64,000 bases of DNA from an uncultured Lachnospiraceae bacterium (GCA_944380315.1 CALWHG010000002.1:1-64000); one strand, 5' to 3'. Counted from the first letter of the stretch, positions 44,342-53,472 are shown. Program-made: numbers and translations. The notes: generated by a model from the sequence alone, not told the origin.

Positions 44342-44370
44342 ATTATAAGTTTTTTGTGTGTTTTATTCAA
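44342..44370 (-). promoter_or_regulatory. Promoter of the maltodextrin operon
   Basis: Leftward TTGAAT (44370-44365) and TATAAT (44347-44342) with a 17-bp spacer, directly upstream of the double operator. Confidence 0.7.
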
Positions 44371-44411
44371 TATATTTTTCTTGATTCAAGGTATCTTTGT
44401 TTCAATTGCAC

Positions 44412-44453
44412 AAAAACAGACTCTGGAATTTATGCAACTTTACTTCCAGAGTC
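44412..44453 (-). terminator. Intrinsic terminator of the MATE gene
   Basis: GACTCTGG and CCAGAGTC form an 8-bp stem, followed leftward by TGTTTTTG. Confidence 0.8.
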
Positions 44454-44493
44454 AGAATATATAATACAATATACATAAAACCTTATTGTTTAT

Positions 44494-45846
44494 TTACATG
44501 GCAAGATGTTTGTGGAACAGTTTGTAAAGCCGAAGGCTCACAAGGAAGGTGATGAGCTCGGTCACCGGCACTGCCAGCCATATGAGCTTCTGGCTGTGAG
44601 TCAGCAGGGATATGCAAAGGAAGCTTGCGACCAGCAGCACGCACTGGCGCATCATGTTTATGAGCATGGCATACCGGCTGTGATCCAGAGCCTGCATACT
44701 GGTGGAAAGTATCATGGAGACCGCCGCAAAGGGCAGGGATATGACGCAGGCCCTCAGGCAGACCATGCCGATGTCACGCATCTGCTCTCCCGCACTGAAG
44801 AGGGTCAGTATGACTCCCGGCACCAGCTCAAGCACTATGAGGAGGATGCACATAAGCGCAGCACAGCCTGTGAGCGCTATACGCATGGCCTCCTTTACCC
44901 TGTCTCTCCTGCCCGTACCATAATTATAGGAAAGTATGGGCACCATGCCATTGTTAAGGCCGAAGATGGGCATGAAGCAGAAGTTCTGCAGTTTCATCCA
45001 TATGCCATATACCGCGGTAGCCGTTGTGGAATAGGCCAAAAGTATCTGATTGATGAAAAAGCTCGTCATGGAGGAAAGCCCCATGGTTATGATAGAGGGC
45101 AATCCTACCCTGAAAATGTCTCCTGCCACATCAGGAGCAAAGCCCAGCCTAAGGAGATCCTGTCTAACCGCACTGTTGTACCTCATGTTGAGGGCCATGG
45201 CTACGAATACTGCAAGTATCTGCCCTCCTATGGTGGCGTAGGCCGCTCCTGCTATGCCCATGGCGGGCACAGGCCCCAGTCCAAATATGAGAATGGGGTC
45301 AAATATAAGATTGAATATGGCACCGGAGGCCATGGCAGCCATGGAGAGCTCTGCCCTGCCGGCCGACACCAGCAGCCTCTCATAGTATTTTCCAAATATG
45401 GTGCCGCAGGAAAAGATCCAGTTGATGCTGAGATATACGGCACCGAGCCTTGCTATCTCCTCCACATCGGTCTGAAAGCTGAACACAGGGCCCGATGCCC
45501 ATATGCCAAGTACTATGAACAGGACGCAGAACATAAGGCTCATGGAGGTCATGGTCCTGATGGCCGCCGAGGCCCTGTCCCTTTTATCCATGCCCATATA
45601 TCTGGACCACACGGCGGATACACCCGTGGATGTACCCACAGCTATGGCTGTCACTATCTGCTGCATGGGAAATGCCAGCGACACGGCGGTAAATGCATTT
45701 TCCGATATACGGGCCACAAATATGGAGTCCACTATGTTGTACATGGCCTGTATAAAAAAGGAAAGCATCATGGGGAGGCTCATCTTTATCAGCACCTGAG
45801 GCACCGGAAGCTCCGCCATCATGCTCATCCTGTCTGTCTTGTCCAT
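44494..45846 (-). CDS. MATE-family efflux transporter, second in window
   Basis: The protein has 450 residues and about twelve hydrophobic segments: VLIKMSLPMMLSFFIQAMYN with DSIFVAR in the first half, RVGLPSIITMGLSSMTSFFI in the second, and PILSYNYGTGRRDRVKEAM, a MATE signature. It exports organic cations or drugs; the substrate is unknown. It appears to be a single-gene unit between the 66-bp repeat and its own terminator. It is only distantly similar to the MATE protein at 12449-13813. Confidence 0.93.
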   Translation of the reverse strand: MDKTDRMSMMAELPVPQVLIKMSLPMMLSFFIQAMYNIVDSIFVARISENAFTAVSLAFPMQQIVTAIAVGTSTGVSAVWSRYMGMDKRDRASAAIRTMTSMSLMFCVLFIVLGIWASGPVFSFQTDVEEIARLGAVYLSINWIFSCGTIFGKYYERLLVSAGRAELSMAAMASGAIFNLIFDPILIFGLGPVPAMGIAGAAYATIGGQILAVFVAMALNMRYNSAVRQDLLRLGFAPDVAGDIFRVGLPSIITMGLSSMTSFFINQILLAYSTTATAVYGIWMKLQNFCFMPIFGLNNGMVPILSYNYGTGRRDRVKEAMRIALTGCAALMCILLIVLELVPGVILTLFSAGEQMRDIGMVCLRACVISLPFAAVSMILSTSMQALDHSRYAMLINMMRQCVLLVASFLCISLLTHSQKLIWLAVPVTELITFLVSLRLYKLFHKHLAM

Positions 45847-45918
45847 ATGATGTCACTCTCCTTTAAGCTTTTGTCAGAGCTATTATAATACTTCTGTCGG
45901 ATATATGTACACAAAAAA

Positions 45919-45984
45919 CGCCCCGTTACTCTCCGGCGGCTGCTGACACAGGATGTCAGAGGCCGTCCTTCGGGTAACAGGGCG
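45919..45984 (-). repeat. 66-bp palindromic repeat element, copy A
   Basis: It pairs outer arms GCCCTGTTACCC-type and GGGTAACAGGGC-type sequence around an inner CTGACA/TGTCAG stem. Read on the minus strand it matches copy B (50076-50141) at 63 of 66 positions. It lies 22 bp after the lrgB stop and is followed leftward by TTTTTTG, so this copy can act as lrgB's terminator. Confidence 0.85.
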
Positions 45985-46006
45985 TTGATAATATCCCATG
46001 AATAGT

Positions 46007-46699
46007 TTAGTATAGTCCGGCAAATATATTTGCCAGTACCACTGTGCATAGGCCGCTCACAACTATTGAAAGACTGCTCATGGCGCCTTCTGTTTCTCCG
46101 ATCTCCAGAGCCTTTGCAGTGCCGAAGGCATGAGCCGCCGTCCCTATGGATATACCCTTTGCTATGGGATCAGATATATGAAAAAGCTTCCATAGGGTAT
46201 CCGCGGCTATATTTCCGAAGATGCCAGTTATTATGATACTTGCAGTTGTTATGACCGGCATGCCTCCCATCTCCTCAGAGACTCCCATACCTATGGCAGT
46301 AGTTATCGACTTGGGAAGCAAAGTCACATACTGCTCGTGGCTCAATCCAAACAGAATTGACAGAAGCAGTATAGACACAAGGCTTGTAAGCACTCCCGAC
46401 AGTATCCCGAAGAAAATGGCTGCCGGTTCTTTTTTAAGAAGCTCCAGCTTCTGATACATTGGAATAGCCAGACTAACAGTGGCAGGAGTCATCAGATATG
46501 ACAGATATCTGGCGCTACTATTATAGGTATCATAATCAATATCAAAAACCAACAGAAAAACTATCACCAGTATTATAGCGATAAGCATTGGATTAAGTAT
46601 AGCTAATTTAAACCTCTTATTTATCAGAGTTCCAACATAATAGGCCAAAAAGCTTATTACTACTCCTACAGTGGCAGATTCCGCAAAGAACTCATGCAT
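46007..46699 (-). CDS. lrgB: LrgB-family protein
   Basis: The membrane protein of 230 residues has about six hydrophobic segments and LrgB/CidB motifs (TPATVSLAIPMYQKLELLKK, LLPKSITTAIGMGVSEEMGG, AHAFGTAKALE). LrgAB systems affect murein hydrolase activity and, in some bacteria, carry pyruvate or glycolate. Its start overlaps the lrgA gene by 8 bp, so the two are coupled. Confidence 0.95.
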   Translation of the reverse strand: MHEFFAESATVGVVISFLAYYVGTLINKRFKLAILNPMLIAIILVIVFLLVFDIDYDTYNSSARYLSYLMTPATVSLAIPMYQKLELLKKEPAAIFFGILSGVLTSLVSILLLSILFGLSHEQYVTLLPKSITTAIGMGVSEEMGGMPVITTASIIITGIFGNIAADTLWKLFHISDPIAKGISIGTAAHAFGTAKALEIGETEGAMSSLSIVVSGLCTVVLANIFAGLY

Positions 46700-47060
46700 C
46701 TTTTTCTTCTCCTGATCTACTTATTTTTAGTACTAATTCAGTTACCTTCCCGCTCACAAACATCACAAGACAGGTAGTAAGAGGAATTATGATCATCAGT
46801 GGGAGCAGCATTTCCCTAAGCATGGAGTAGGAATCAAGAAGTCCTGCTGCAGCCGGGATAAACATGAGGGGCATGATCTCCACAAGAAAATCTGCCGCTT
46901 CTTTTACATCCTCAAGCTTAACCGCTCCGGTCATAAGCATAAGCAGCATCAAAATAAGCCCATAGATACTTCCCGGTACCGGGAGGTCTATCAGATACTT
47001 GAATATCTCCCCCACACAGGTCACTGATAGTATTATCGTAAATTGTTTGATATATTTCAT
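46692..47060 (-). CDS. lrgA: LrgA/CidA-family protein
   Basis: The holin-like membrane protein has 122 residues and four hydrophobic segments. LPVPGSIYGLILMLLMLM and IMPLMFIPAAAGLLDSYSML are the family's signature stretches. AAGGAAGG lies upstream of ATG 47060. No two-component LytSR pair is seen next to it, unlike the staphylococcal arrangement. Confidence 0.95.
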   Translation of the reverse strand: MKYIKQFTIILSVTCVGEIFKYLIDLPVPGSIYGLILMLLMLMTGAVKLEDVKEAADFLVEIMPLMFIPAAAGLLDSYSMLREMLLPLMIIIPLTTCLVMFVSGKVTELVLKISRSGEEKDA

Positions 47061-47150
47061 GGCTCAGATCTTCCTTCCTTTCATCAAGCTATCAGACTAT
47101 CACTAAAGCCACTTGCTGTCAATTTAAGTTCATCGTCCCTTTAGCCATAC

Positions 47151-47187
47151 AAAAGCTCCCGCAGGCAAAGGTTCTGCGGGAGCTTTT
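47151..47187 (-). terminator. Intrinsic terminator of the GltS-like gene
   Basis: AAAAGCTCCCGCAG and CTGCGGGAGCTTTT pair perfectly over 14 bp; the T-run on the leftward strand ends TTTTG. Confidence 0.88.
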
Positions 47188-47215
47188 CAAAATATGATCT
47201 ATAGATCGACTTATA

Positions 47216-48415
47216 TCAGAATATCAGAGGGCAGATGATACCGGCAAAGAATACAGATGCAACTGTAACAGATGTAAATCCTGATACTATGATCTGAGGA
47301 AGTACATGCTCGTAGATCTCTACGCGGGTCTCCTCGTCGCAGTCAAGGCTGCGAACGACCTCGTCAACTATGATCTGGGTTCCGGGATAGCCTATGGTAC
47401 AGCAGATGGCTATGGCAAATGCTATGGTCCAGTGTACCTTGAGGAATTTACCTGCTATGGCACCAAAGAGGCAGACAAACGCAGCTCCTACCAGGAGAGT
47501 TCCTACCAGGGGAACTATCATGTTGAGCAGATCCTGAAGGCTGAGGGCAGCAAGGCTTCCGGGAACTACGGAGAGCACTGCGACCATCAGAAGTCCGTTC
47601 ATGTGCGCCTTGACATGTGCATTTGCAGGAAGGAAGCCAAGTACGCAGAAGATGATACCCATGACCAGATACATGATGTTTGCATTTGTCAGGTTGGATA
47701 TGATGGGTATGCCTGAGCAGGCATAGGATACCAGGTATCCGAGCCAGCCTACTACGGCCATCTTGAGCATGATGGTGTTGTCACCGGCCATCCACTTGAA
47801 GTCAAGGAAGCTCCTCTTATGAGTCTCTTCACCGACAACTATCTTTTCGCCCATCTGTATCTTGCCCTGGAGTATGCCATTGCAGTACATACGGGTGAAG
47901 AAGTTACAGATAGGTATACCTACGAAGCCCTGACATCCGATGACCAGCATGGCAAATGCTGCAAGGTCTGCACGTCCTGCATCCAGAGCTGCCTGAGAGG
48001 TCATCTGTCCGGCTATGATACCTCCGGATATGGGAGCCGATGCACAGAGTGCCCACTCACGTCCGAAGAGCCAGCTGCTTATGGTGAAGGAGCAGAGGGC
48101 CAGGCCCACAAGGCCGACCAGTGCTACTACTACGGTCTTCCACTGAGCCACGAGCTGCTTTATATGGATCATGGTACCCATGCCCACGAGGATCAGCATG
48201 ATGGCAAAGTTGCTGGCGATGGCGGGGATGCCTGTATCATTTATGGATGAAGCAGGGATGATGCCTGTCTGGAAGCCTACCAGGTACAGCAGCATGGCTA
48301 TGAGCATGCCGGATACCTTTGACTTGGTCAGGTTGCTTACCCAGTCGCCGACTGAAAAGAACAGCATGAAGATCAGAAATGAAAATAACGGTGTCCATAA
48401 AACAAATTCACTCAT
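47216..48415 (-). CDS. GltS-like sodium/solute symporter
   Basis: The polytopic membrane protein of 399 residues has about eleven hydrophobic segments. The glycine-rich ASAPISGGIIAGQMTSQAAL region and the inverted-repeat layout recall sodium/glutamate symporters, but the match is loose and the substrate is uncertain. ATG 48415 has GGGGGA eight bases upstream; the frame is open to 48466. It stands alone, with a candidate promoter at 48508-48536 and a strong terminator. Confidence 0.6.
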   Translation of the reverse strand: MSEFVLWTPLFSFLIFMLFFSVGDWVSNLTKSKVSGMLIAMLLYLVGFQTGIIPASSINDTGIPAIASNFAIMLILVGMGTMIHIKQLVAQWKTVVVALVGLVGLALCSFTISSWLFGREWALCASAPISGGIIAGQMTSQAALDAGRADLAAFAMLVIGCQGFVGIPICNFFTRMYCNGILQGKIQMGEKIVVGEETHKRSFLDFKWMAGDNTIMLKMAVVGWLGYLVSYACSGIPIISNLTNANIMYLVMGIIFCVLGFLPANAHVKAHMNGLLMVAVLSVVPGSLAALSLQDLLNMIVPLVGTLLVGAAFVCLFGAIAGKFLKVHWTIAFAIAICCTIGYPGTQIIVDEVVRSLDCDEETRVEIYEHVLPQIIVSGFTSVTVASVFFAGIICPLIF

Positions 48416-48507
48416 AAATATCCCCCTCTGTGCAAGCGAGTCGGCAACGGCACTAGGATGCACCAACGCACCAACGCTTTAATGCACAAAATCAAAATTT
48501 AGTTGAA

Positions 48508-48536
48508 AGTATAAGTGAAAACCAACTTTTGCGCAA
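48508..48536 (-). promoter_or_regulatory. Candidate promoter of the GltS-like gene
   Basis: TTGCGC (48536-48531) and TATACT (48513-48508) are 17 bp apart. The 316-bp gap 48467-48782 otherwise holds a GCACCAAC direct repeat near 48440-48456 and a CGGAGC/GCTCCG hairpin just before the next gene's ribosome site, but no gene that I can support. Confidence 0.4.
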
Positions 48537-48782
48537 TGATTTTTGAAGATTCCGGAGGATATGGAGGAGGAAGCTGGCAAAATGTGCATAATTATGCCAA
48601 AAAAGTTATGGCAGTCAATACCTGAGAGAATCTTACAAGGGAAATGCTTCCGGAGGACGGGCTGTGAGGGCAGGCTAAAGGCTTTGGAAAGGCCGCTAAT
48701 TTTAATACCGATTTAATATGTTTGCTGATATCATAAGCCTGAATCATCGGAGCCCTGGAGCTCCGGTAAAGGAGGATCTTAT

Positions 48783-50051
48783 ATGATATATGCAGTCATA
48801 CTTTTTGCGGCCACATACGTACTCATGCTGGCACTGCCAAAGTACAGGACCTATGTGGCGCTGGCATCGGCCCTCTGCTTCATCATATCCGGCATGCTGC
48901 CTCTCGACAAGATCGTGGAAAGCATAGACTTCAATGTGCTCCTCATGATAGGAGGCACCATGGGCATAGTATCCATGTTCATCGAGTCAAAGATGCCGGC
49001 CAGACTTGCGGATGCCATCATAGCCCATGTGCCTAACGTGTGCTGGGCAACCATAGCGCTTTCACTGTTTGCAGGCATCATATCAGCCTTCGTGGACAAT
49101 GTGGCGACTGTGCTTATGGTAGCTCCCGTTGCTCTTGCCATAGCAAAGCGTATAGGAGTAAAGCCTGTAAACATGATCATAGCCATAGCAGTGTCCTCAA
49201 ATCTGCAGGGCGCAGCCACCCTGGTCGGTGATACGACCTCCATACTGCTGGGAGGCTATGCGGGCATGAATTTCCTGGATTTCTTCGTATATGAGGGAAG
49301 GCCCAGCATATTCTTTGCGGTAGAGCTGGGAGCCATCATATCTGCAGGCATACTCTATATCCTTTTCAGGGAGGAAAATGCAAAGCTGCCTAAGGCAGAG
49401 AAGACCGAGGTCACGGACTATGTGCCCTCAGTACTGCTCCTGCTTATGATAGTGCTGCTCATATGTGCCTCCTTCATACCTGGTGCTCCGGATATCAGCA
49501 ACGGCATCATCTGCGTGACTCTCATGATCATAGGCGGCATATATGAGTCCGTAAGAAAAGGCTCGATCAGAGGCATCACGGATCCCATAAAGGAGATAGA
49601 CTTTACTACCATAGGGCTGCTGTTTGGACTGTTCCTGGTCATAGGCGGCATCACTGAGCAGGGAGTCATAGACGCTCTGGCTGGCATATTTACGAAGCTG
49701 GCAGGAGATGACCTCTTTGTCATATACAGTCTCATACTCTGGGCCAGTGTGCTGTTTTCAGCTTTTATCGACAACATACCCTATGTGGCCACCATGCTGC
49801 CTGTAGTGCAGAGCATAGCTCTGAGCATGGGAGTGGAGCCTACGGTGCTTTATTTCGGACTGCTTAGCGGTGCGACCCTGGGAGGCAACATGACCCCCAT
49901 AGGAGCCTCTGCAAATATCGCCGGCATAGGCATACTCCGCAAGGCCGGATTCGAGGTAAAGAACAGCGATTTCTTCCGCATAGGCATACCATTTACCCTG
50001 GCTGCGGTCATACCGGCGTATATCTATATATGGCTTATTTATGGAGTATAA
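48783..50051 (+). CDS. ArsB/NhaD-like ion transporter superfamily carrier
   Basis: The polytopic protein of 422 residues has about eleven hydrophobic segments and two inverted halves: AFVDNVATVLMVAPVALAIA and AFIDNIPYVATMLPVVQSIA, each holding the FxDNxxTxxxLxPV-type motif of ArsB/NhaD carriers, and NLQGAATLVGDTTSILLGGY and TLGGNMTPIGASANI loops. Arsenite, sodium or a carboxylate are all possible substrates. AAAGGAGG lies eight bases before ATG 48783. It is a single-gene unit ending at the 66-bp repeat copy B. Confidence 0.85.
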   Translation: MIYAVILFAATYVLMLALPKYRTYVALASALCFIISGMLPLDKIVESIDFNVLLMIGGTMGIVSMFIESKMPARLADAIIAHVPNVCWATIALSLFAGIISAFVDNVATVLMVAPVALAIAKRIGVKPVNMIIAIAVSSNLQGAATLVGDTTSILLGGYAGMNFLDFFVYEGRPSIFFAVELGAIISAGILYILFREENAKLPKAEKTEVTDYVPSVLLLLMIVLLICASFIPGAPDISNGIICVTLMIIGGIYESVRKGSIRGITDPIKEIDFTTIGLLFGLFLVIGGITEQGVIDALAGIFTKLAGDDLFVIYSLILWASVLFSAFIDNIPYVATMLPVVQSIALSMGVEPTVLYFGLLSGATLGGNMTPIGASANIAGIGILRKAGFEVKNSDFFRIGIPFTLAAVIPAYIYIWLIYGV

Positions 50052-50075
50052 GATATGATATAAATATATGAAAAT

Positions 50076-50141
50076 CGCCCTGCTACCCGAAGGACGGCCT
50101 CTGACATCCTGTGTCAGCAGCCGCCGGAGGGTAACAGGGCG
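50076..50141 (+). repeat. 66-bp palindromic repeat element, copy B
   Basis: It lies 24 bp after the carrier stop, in the same orientation relative to its upstream gene as copy A is to lrgB. The outer 12-bp arms pair (GGGTAACAGGGC against GCCCTGCTACCC, one mismatch), with an inner CTGACA/TGTCAG stem. No T-run follows this copy. Confidence 0.85.
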
Positions 50142-50168
50142 CTATTTATGCATCTTCGTACATGGTTT

Positions 50169-50575
50169 GAGGGCTATCTTCTTTTTATCAATTTCCTTTA
50201 AGAAGATAGCCCTCATCTCGAGTGTGCCATTGGATCTTACCGTTCCTTTCTTTGAACCCTGATGATCAGCTTCTTTCACCTTTCTCTTTGGTGATCGGGA
50301 TATAACTCATTGAATTGAGTTTATCTTTTGTGATCATCTGTTTCAATGGCTTATGCAGTTGTATATAAGTATATATACTGTCTTAAGTTCCCTCATCCTA
50401 CCCCGTACTATTTATTATAGTTGTACCCGTTTTCTGAGATTCCAGATCAAATTCTTAAAACTCTTGTTTTCTTCTTTATGATGTCTGTTATCTGAAACTT
50501 CTGTCGGTACTTTTGAAGTTTGATAAGTTCTTCTTAAGTTGTCTTTATAATACCAGATACAAGTCCTTTATTCAA
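50169..50575 (-). other. Gene-less AT-rich tract with leftward promoter and terminal hairpin; possible ncRNA or decayed element
   Basis: A leftward promoter, TTGAAT (50575-50570) and TATTAT (50552-50547) with a 17-bp spacer, faces about 370 bp with no gene. At the far end GAGGGCTATCTTCTT and AAGAAGATAGCCCTC form a 15-bp perfect stem (50169-50214) without a T-run. A smaller AACTC...GAGTT hairpin lies inside. I find no tmRNA or RNase P signature. Composition differs from the neighbours, so a decayed mobile element is an equal possibility. I see nothing else in 50576-50700. Confidence 0.35.
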
Positions 50576-50730
50576 TTGGCATTTGTACTAAAAAAAATAC
50601 AATTTTATTGTGCAACTTTCTGACCGTTTGGGTCGATCCCGCTGTATGCTATCAGTAGTCAAAGCTGCAGCTGCAGTGGGTATCAAAAAATGCCCCGACG
50701 CCGCTCATTATGAACATAAGGAGGTTACTT

Positions 50731-51966
50731 ATGAATGAGACCATAGATGTAAGAAAGGAGCTGCTTGACCGCTTCCTGAGCTACGTAGCCATACGCACGG
50801 AATCCGAGGGGAGCGCAGGACATATCCCCAGCACTGAAAGGCAATGGGATCTGGCACGCTTCGTAAGAGATGAGATGGAAAGGCTCGGGCTCTCCGATAT
50901 ACGTCTCTCAGATAACTGCTATGTATACGGTGCCATACCTGCAAATACCCAGAGGGAGCTGCCGACCATCGGCTTTATAGCCCATATGGACACTGTAGCC
51001 CCTCTCCCCGGCCAGTGCAGGCCCCGGATCACCGAGGACTATGATGGCGGAGATATCTGTCTTAACGAGGAGCAGGACATATGGCTTCGGGTCTCTGATT
51101 TTCCTGACCTTCCTGACTTCCGGGGCAAGACCCTCATAAATACTGACGGCACCACCGTCCTTGGGGCAGACGACAAGGCGGGCATGGCTGAGATCATGAC
51201 CATGGCCTCCTGGCTCCTGTCCCATCCTGAGATAGAGCACGGCAGAATAGTCATAGGCTTTACTCCCGATGAAGAGACCGGACATGGAGCCGACCTTTTC
51301 GATGTGGAGGGCTTCGGAGCCGACTTTGCCTTCACTGTGGACGGAGGAGATGCAGGCGAGCTCGAATTTGAAAACTTCAATGCAGCCGAAGCCAGCCTGA
51401 CCATAAAGGGCTTTGGAGTGCATACAGGCTCTGCCAAGGGCAAGCTCAGGAACGCTGCACTCATGGCCATGGAGCTTAAGACACTGCTTCCCGAGGCTGA
51501 GACACCTGAGCATACCGAGGGCTACGAGGGCTTCTATCATATCACAGGCATCAGCGGAGACGTGGAGCAGGCCAGAGTGCATCTCATCATCCGCGATCAT
51601 GACAGGGAGCATTTTGAGGCAAGGAAGCGCTACGTCATGGATGTGGCGGACATGCTGAACAAAAAGTATGGAGCCGGGACCGCTGAGCTTGAGCTCCATG
51701 ATCAGTACCTCAACATGAGACAGATCATGGAGGAGCACATGGATATCATAGAGCTTGCAAAGTCATGTATGAAGGAGCTCTCCATCACTCCCCACATAAG
51801 CCCCATAAGAGGAGGCACTGACGGAGCCAGGCTGTCATACATGGGACTGCCCTGTCCCAATCTGGGCACAGGCAGCCGCTATCATCATGGTCGCTATGAG
51901 ACAGCCTGCCTGGAGGACATGGAGCTTTCCGTAAAGCTGCTCCTGCGTATAGCCCTGTCAGTCTGA
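50731..51966 (+). CDS. pepT: Peptidase T (tripeptide aminopeptidase)
   Basis: The cytoplasmic M20B metallopeptidase of 411 residues removes the N-terminal residue of tripeptides. Motifs: GFIAHMDTVAP (metal His and catalytic Asp), TVLGADDKAGMAEIM (bridging Asp), IGFTPDEETGHGADLFD (catalytic and metal Glu), FTVDGGDAGELEFENFNAAE, and PIRGGTDGARLSYMGLPCPN with SRYHHGRYE at the C-terminus. ATG 50731 has AAGGAGG six bases upstream. It is monocistronic or followed by thyA after 81 bp. Confidence 0.96.
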   Translation: MNETIDVRKELLDRFLSYVAIRTESEGSAGHIPSTERQWDLARFVRDEMERLGLSDIRLSDNCYVYGAIPANTQRELPTIGFIAHMDTVAPLPGQCRPRITEDYDGGDICLNEEQDIWLRVSDFPDLPDFRGKTLINTDGTTVLGADDKAGMAEIMTMASWLLSHPEIEHGRIVIGFTPDEETGHGADLFDVEGFGADFAFTVDGGDAGELEFENFNAAEASLTIKGFGVHTGSAKGKLRNAALMAMELKTLLPEAETPEHTEGYEGFYHITGISGDVEQARVHLIIRDHDREHFEARKRYVMDVADMLNKKYGAGTAELELHDQYLNMRQIMEEHMDIIELAKSCMKELSITPHISPIRGGTDGARLSYMGLPCPNLGTGSRYHHGRYETACLEDMELSVKLLLRIALSV

Positions 51967-52047
51967 GCTTTTTCCTGAATCTCTGATTGATTCACACCTC
52001 CCCATCATATATAATCTATCTTATATATGACGAGGAGGTATTTTTTT

Positions 52048-52896
52048 ATGGCTTATGCAGATGATGTATTCAAGGCCATGTGCCGCGATATCATAGACAA
52101 CGGTACCGACACCAAGGGAGAAAAGGTCAGGCCTCACTGGCCCGACGGCACCCCGGCCTATACCATAAAGAAGTTCGGCGTGGTGAATCGCTACGATCTC
52201 AGGAAGGAATTTCCCATACTTACTCTCCGCAGCACCTCACTCAAGCTCTGTACCGATGAGCTTCTGTGGATCTGGCAGAAAAAGTCCAACAACATCCATG
52301 ACCTGGGCAGCCATATCTGGGACGAATGGGCTGATGCTGACGGAAGCATAGGCAAGGCCTACGGCTACCAGATGCAGGTCAAGCACAAATATAAGGAGGG
52401 CATGTTCGACATGGTGGACAGAGTGCTCTGGGACCTTAAAAACAATCCCTACAGCCGCCGCATCATGACAAACATCTATACCTTCTCAGACCTTTCCGAG
52501 ATGAACCTTTATCCCTGTGCCTACAGTATGACCTTCAATGTGACCAAGGATAAGGAGAGCGGACGCCTGGTGCTGAACGCCATCCTCAATCAGCGCTCAA
52601 ACGATGTCATGACAGCCAACAACTGGAACGTGGTCCAGTATGCGGTGCTGCTCCACATGATAGCTCAGGTATCCGGCATGATAGCAGGAGAGCTCGTGCA
52701 TGTCATAGCTGATGCTCATATCTATGACAGACACATATCCATGATCGAGGAGATGCTGAGACGTGAGCCCTACCCTGCTCCCACCTTCTGGATCAACCCT
52801 GACATCAAAAACTTCTACGATTTCACCGTGGATGACGTGAAGCTCGAAAACTATCAGCATCACGAGCAGATAAAGAACATCCCCGTAGCGATCTGA
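52048..52896 (+). CDS. thyA: Thymidylate synthase
   Basis: The enzyme of 282 residues methylates dUMP to dTMP with methylene-tetrahydrofolate, producing dihydrofolate. Motifs: SRRIMTNIYTFSDLSEM, MNLYPCAYSMTFNV (catalytic Cys), LNQRSNDVMTANNWNVVQYA and ELVHVIADAHIYDRHI. ATG 52048 has GAGGAGG upstream; the frame is open to 52027. The dihydrofolate reductase gene follows after 12 bp, a standard pairing that regenerates the cofactor. Confidence 0.97.
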   Translation: MAYADDVFKAMCRDIIDNGTDTKGEKVRPHWPDGTPAYTIKKFGVVNRYDLRKEFPILTLRSTSLKLCTDELLWIWQKKSNNIHDLGSHIWDEWADADGSIGKAYGYQMQVKHKYKEGMFDMVDRVLWDLKNNPYSRRIMTNIYTFSDLSEMNLYPCAYSMTFNVTKDKESGRLVLNAILNQRSNDVMTANNWNVVQYAVLLHMIAQVSGMIAGELVHVIADAHIYDRHISMIEEMLRREPYPAPTFWINPDIKNFYDFTVDDVKLENYQHHEQIKNIPVAI

Positions 52897-52908
52897 TAAA
52901 GGAGCCAT

Positions 52909-53472
52909 ATGAATCAGATAGTCAATGTAAATGCCTCCTGGGGCATAGGCCGTGACGGAGACCTGCTCTGCCATATACCCGAGGATATGCGTTTCTTCAA
53001 AGACATGACCATGGGAAAGACCGTGGTCATGGGCAGGAAGACCCTTGAGTCATTTCCAGGAGGAAGGCCTCTCAAGGGCAGGAGAAACATAGTACTTACC
53101 AGATCTCTTCAGAAAGCCCTTGAGAGCAGCCTTTCAGATGCCAGTTCAGCCATTACCGACCTTCTTGAGGGAAGGGAGCCGAAGGCCGATGAAGATACGG
53201 AGCTCATATATGTGGACTCAGTGGAGAGACTCTTTGAGCTCCTTCCGGAGGACAGCTCAGATGTATTTGTCATAGGCGGTGAAAGCATCTACCGCCTGCT
53301 GCTGCCCTGCTGCGACACCTGCTATGTCACCAAAAATGACTGCAGCCTGGAGGCCGATACATTTTATCCTGACCTGGACTCCGATCCGGGATTTGAGCTC
53401 ACATACAGGAGCGAGGTCAAAGAACACGATAGCATAAGGTACAGCTTCTGCACCTATAAAAGGAAGGAGTGA
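52909..53472 (+). CDS. folA: Dihydrofolate reductase
   Basis: It has 187 residues and reduces dihydrofolate with NADPH, recycling the product of ThyA. Motifs: NASWGIGRDGDLLCHIPEDM, FKDMTMGKTVVMGRKTLESF, PLKGRRNIVLTR and VFVIGGESIYRLLLP. It is about 25 residues longer than the usual 160, because of an Ala/Glu-rich insertion after the third motif (about residues 66-100). AAAGGAG lies seven bases before ATG 52909. Confidence 0.96.
   Translation: MNQIVNVNASWGIGRDGDLLCHIPEDMRFFKDMTMGKTVVMGRKTLESFPGGRPLKGRRNIVLTRSLQKALESSLSDASSAITDLLEGREPKADEDTELIYVDSVERLFELLPEDSSDVFVIGGESIYRLLLPCCDTCYVTKNDCSLEADTFYPDLDSDPGFELTYRSEVKEHDSIRYSFCTYKRKE

Noticed and set aside
44506..45888. Rightward 460-residue open frame opposite the MATE gene
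   Set aside because: It is an antisense shadow: rich in His, Gly and Tyr, no domain pattern, no ribosome site, while the minus-strand MATE protein has clear family motifs and its own terminator.
45919..50141. 66-bp repeats considered as terminal inverted repeats of a composite transposon
   Set aside because: No transposase lies between them, the enclosed genes are ordinary lrgAB and carriers, and each copy sits at a gene's 3' end in the terminator position.
50908..51738. Leftward 276-residue open frame inside pepT
   Set aside because: It lies entirely within the well-supported pepT gene and has no recognisable motif.
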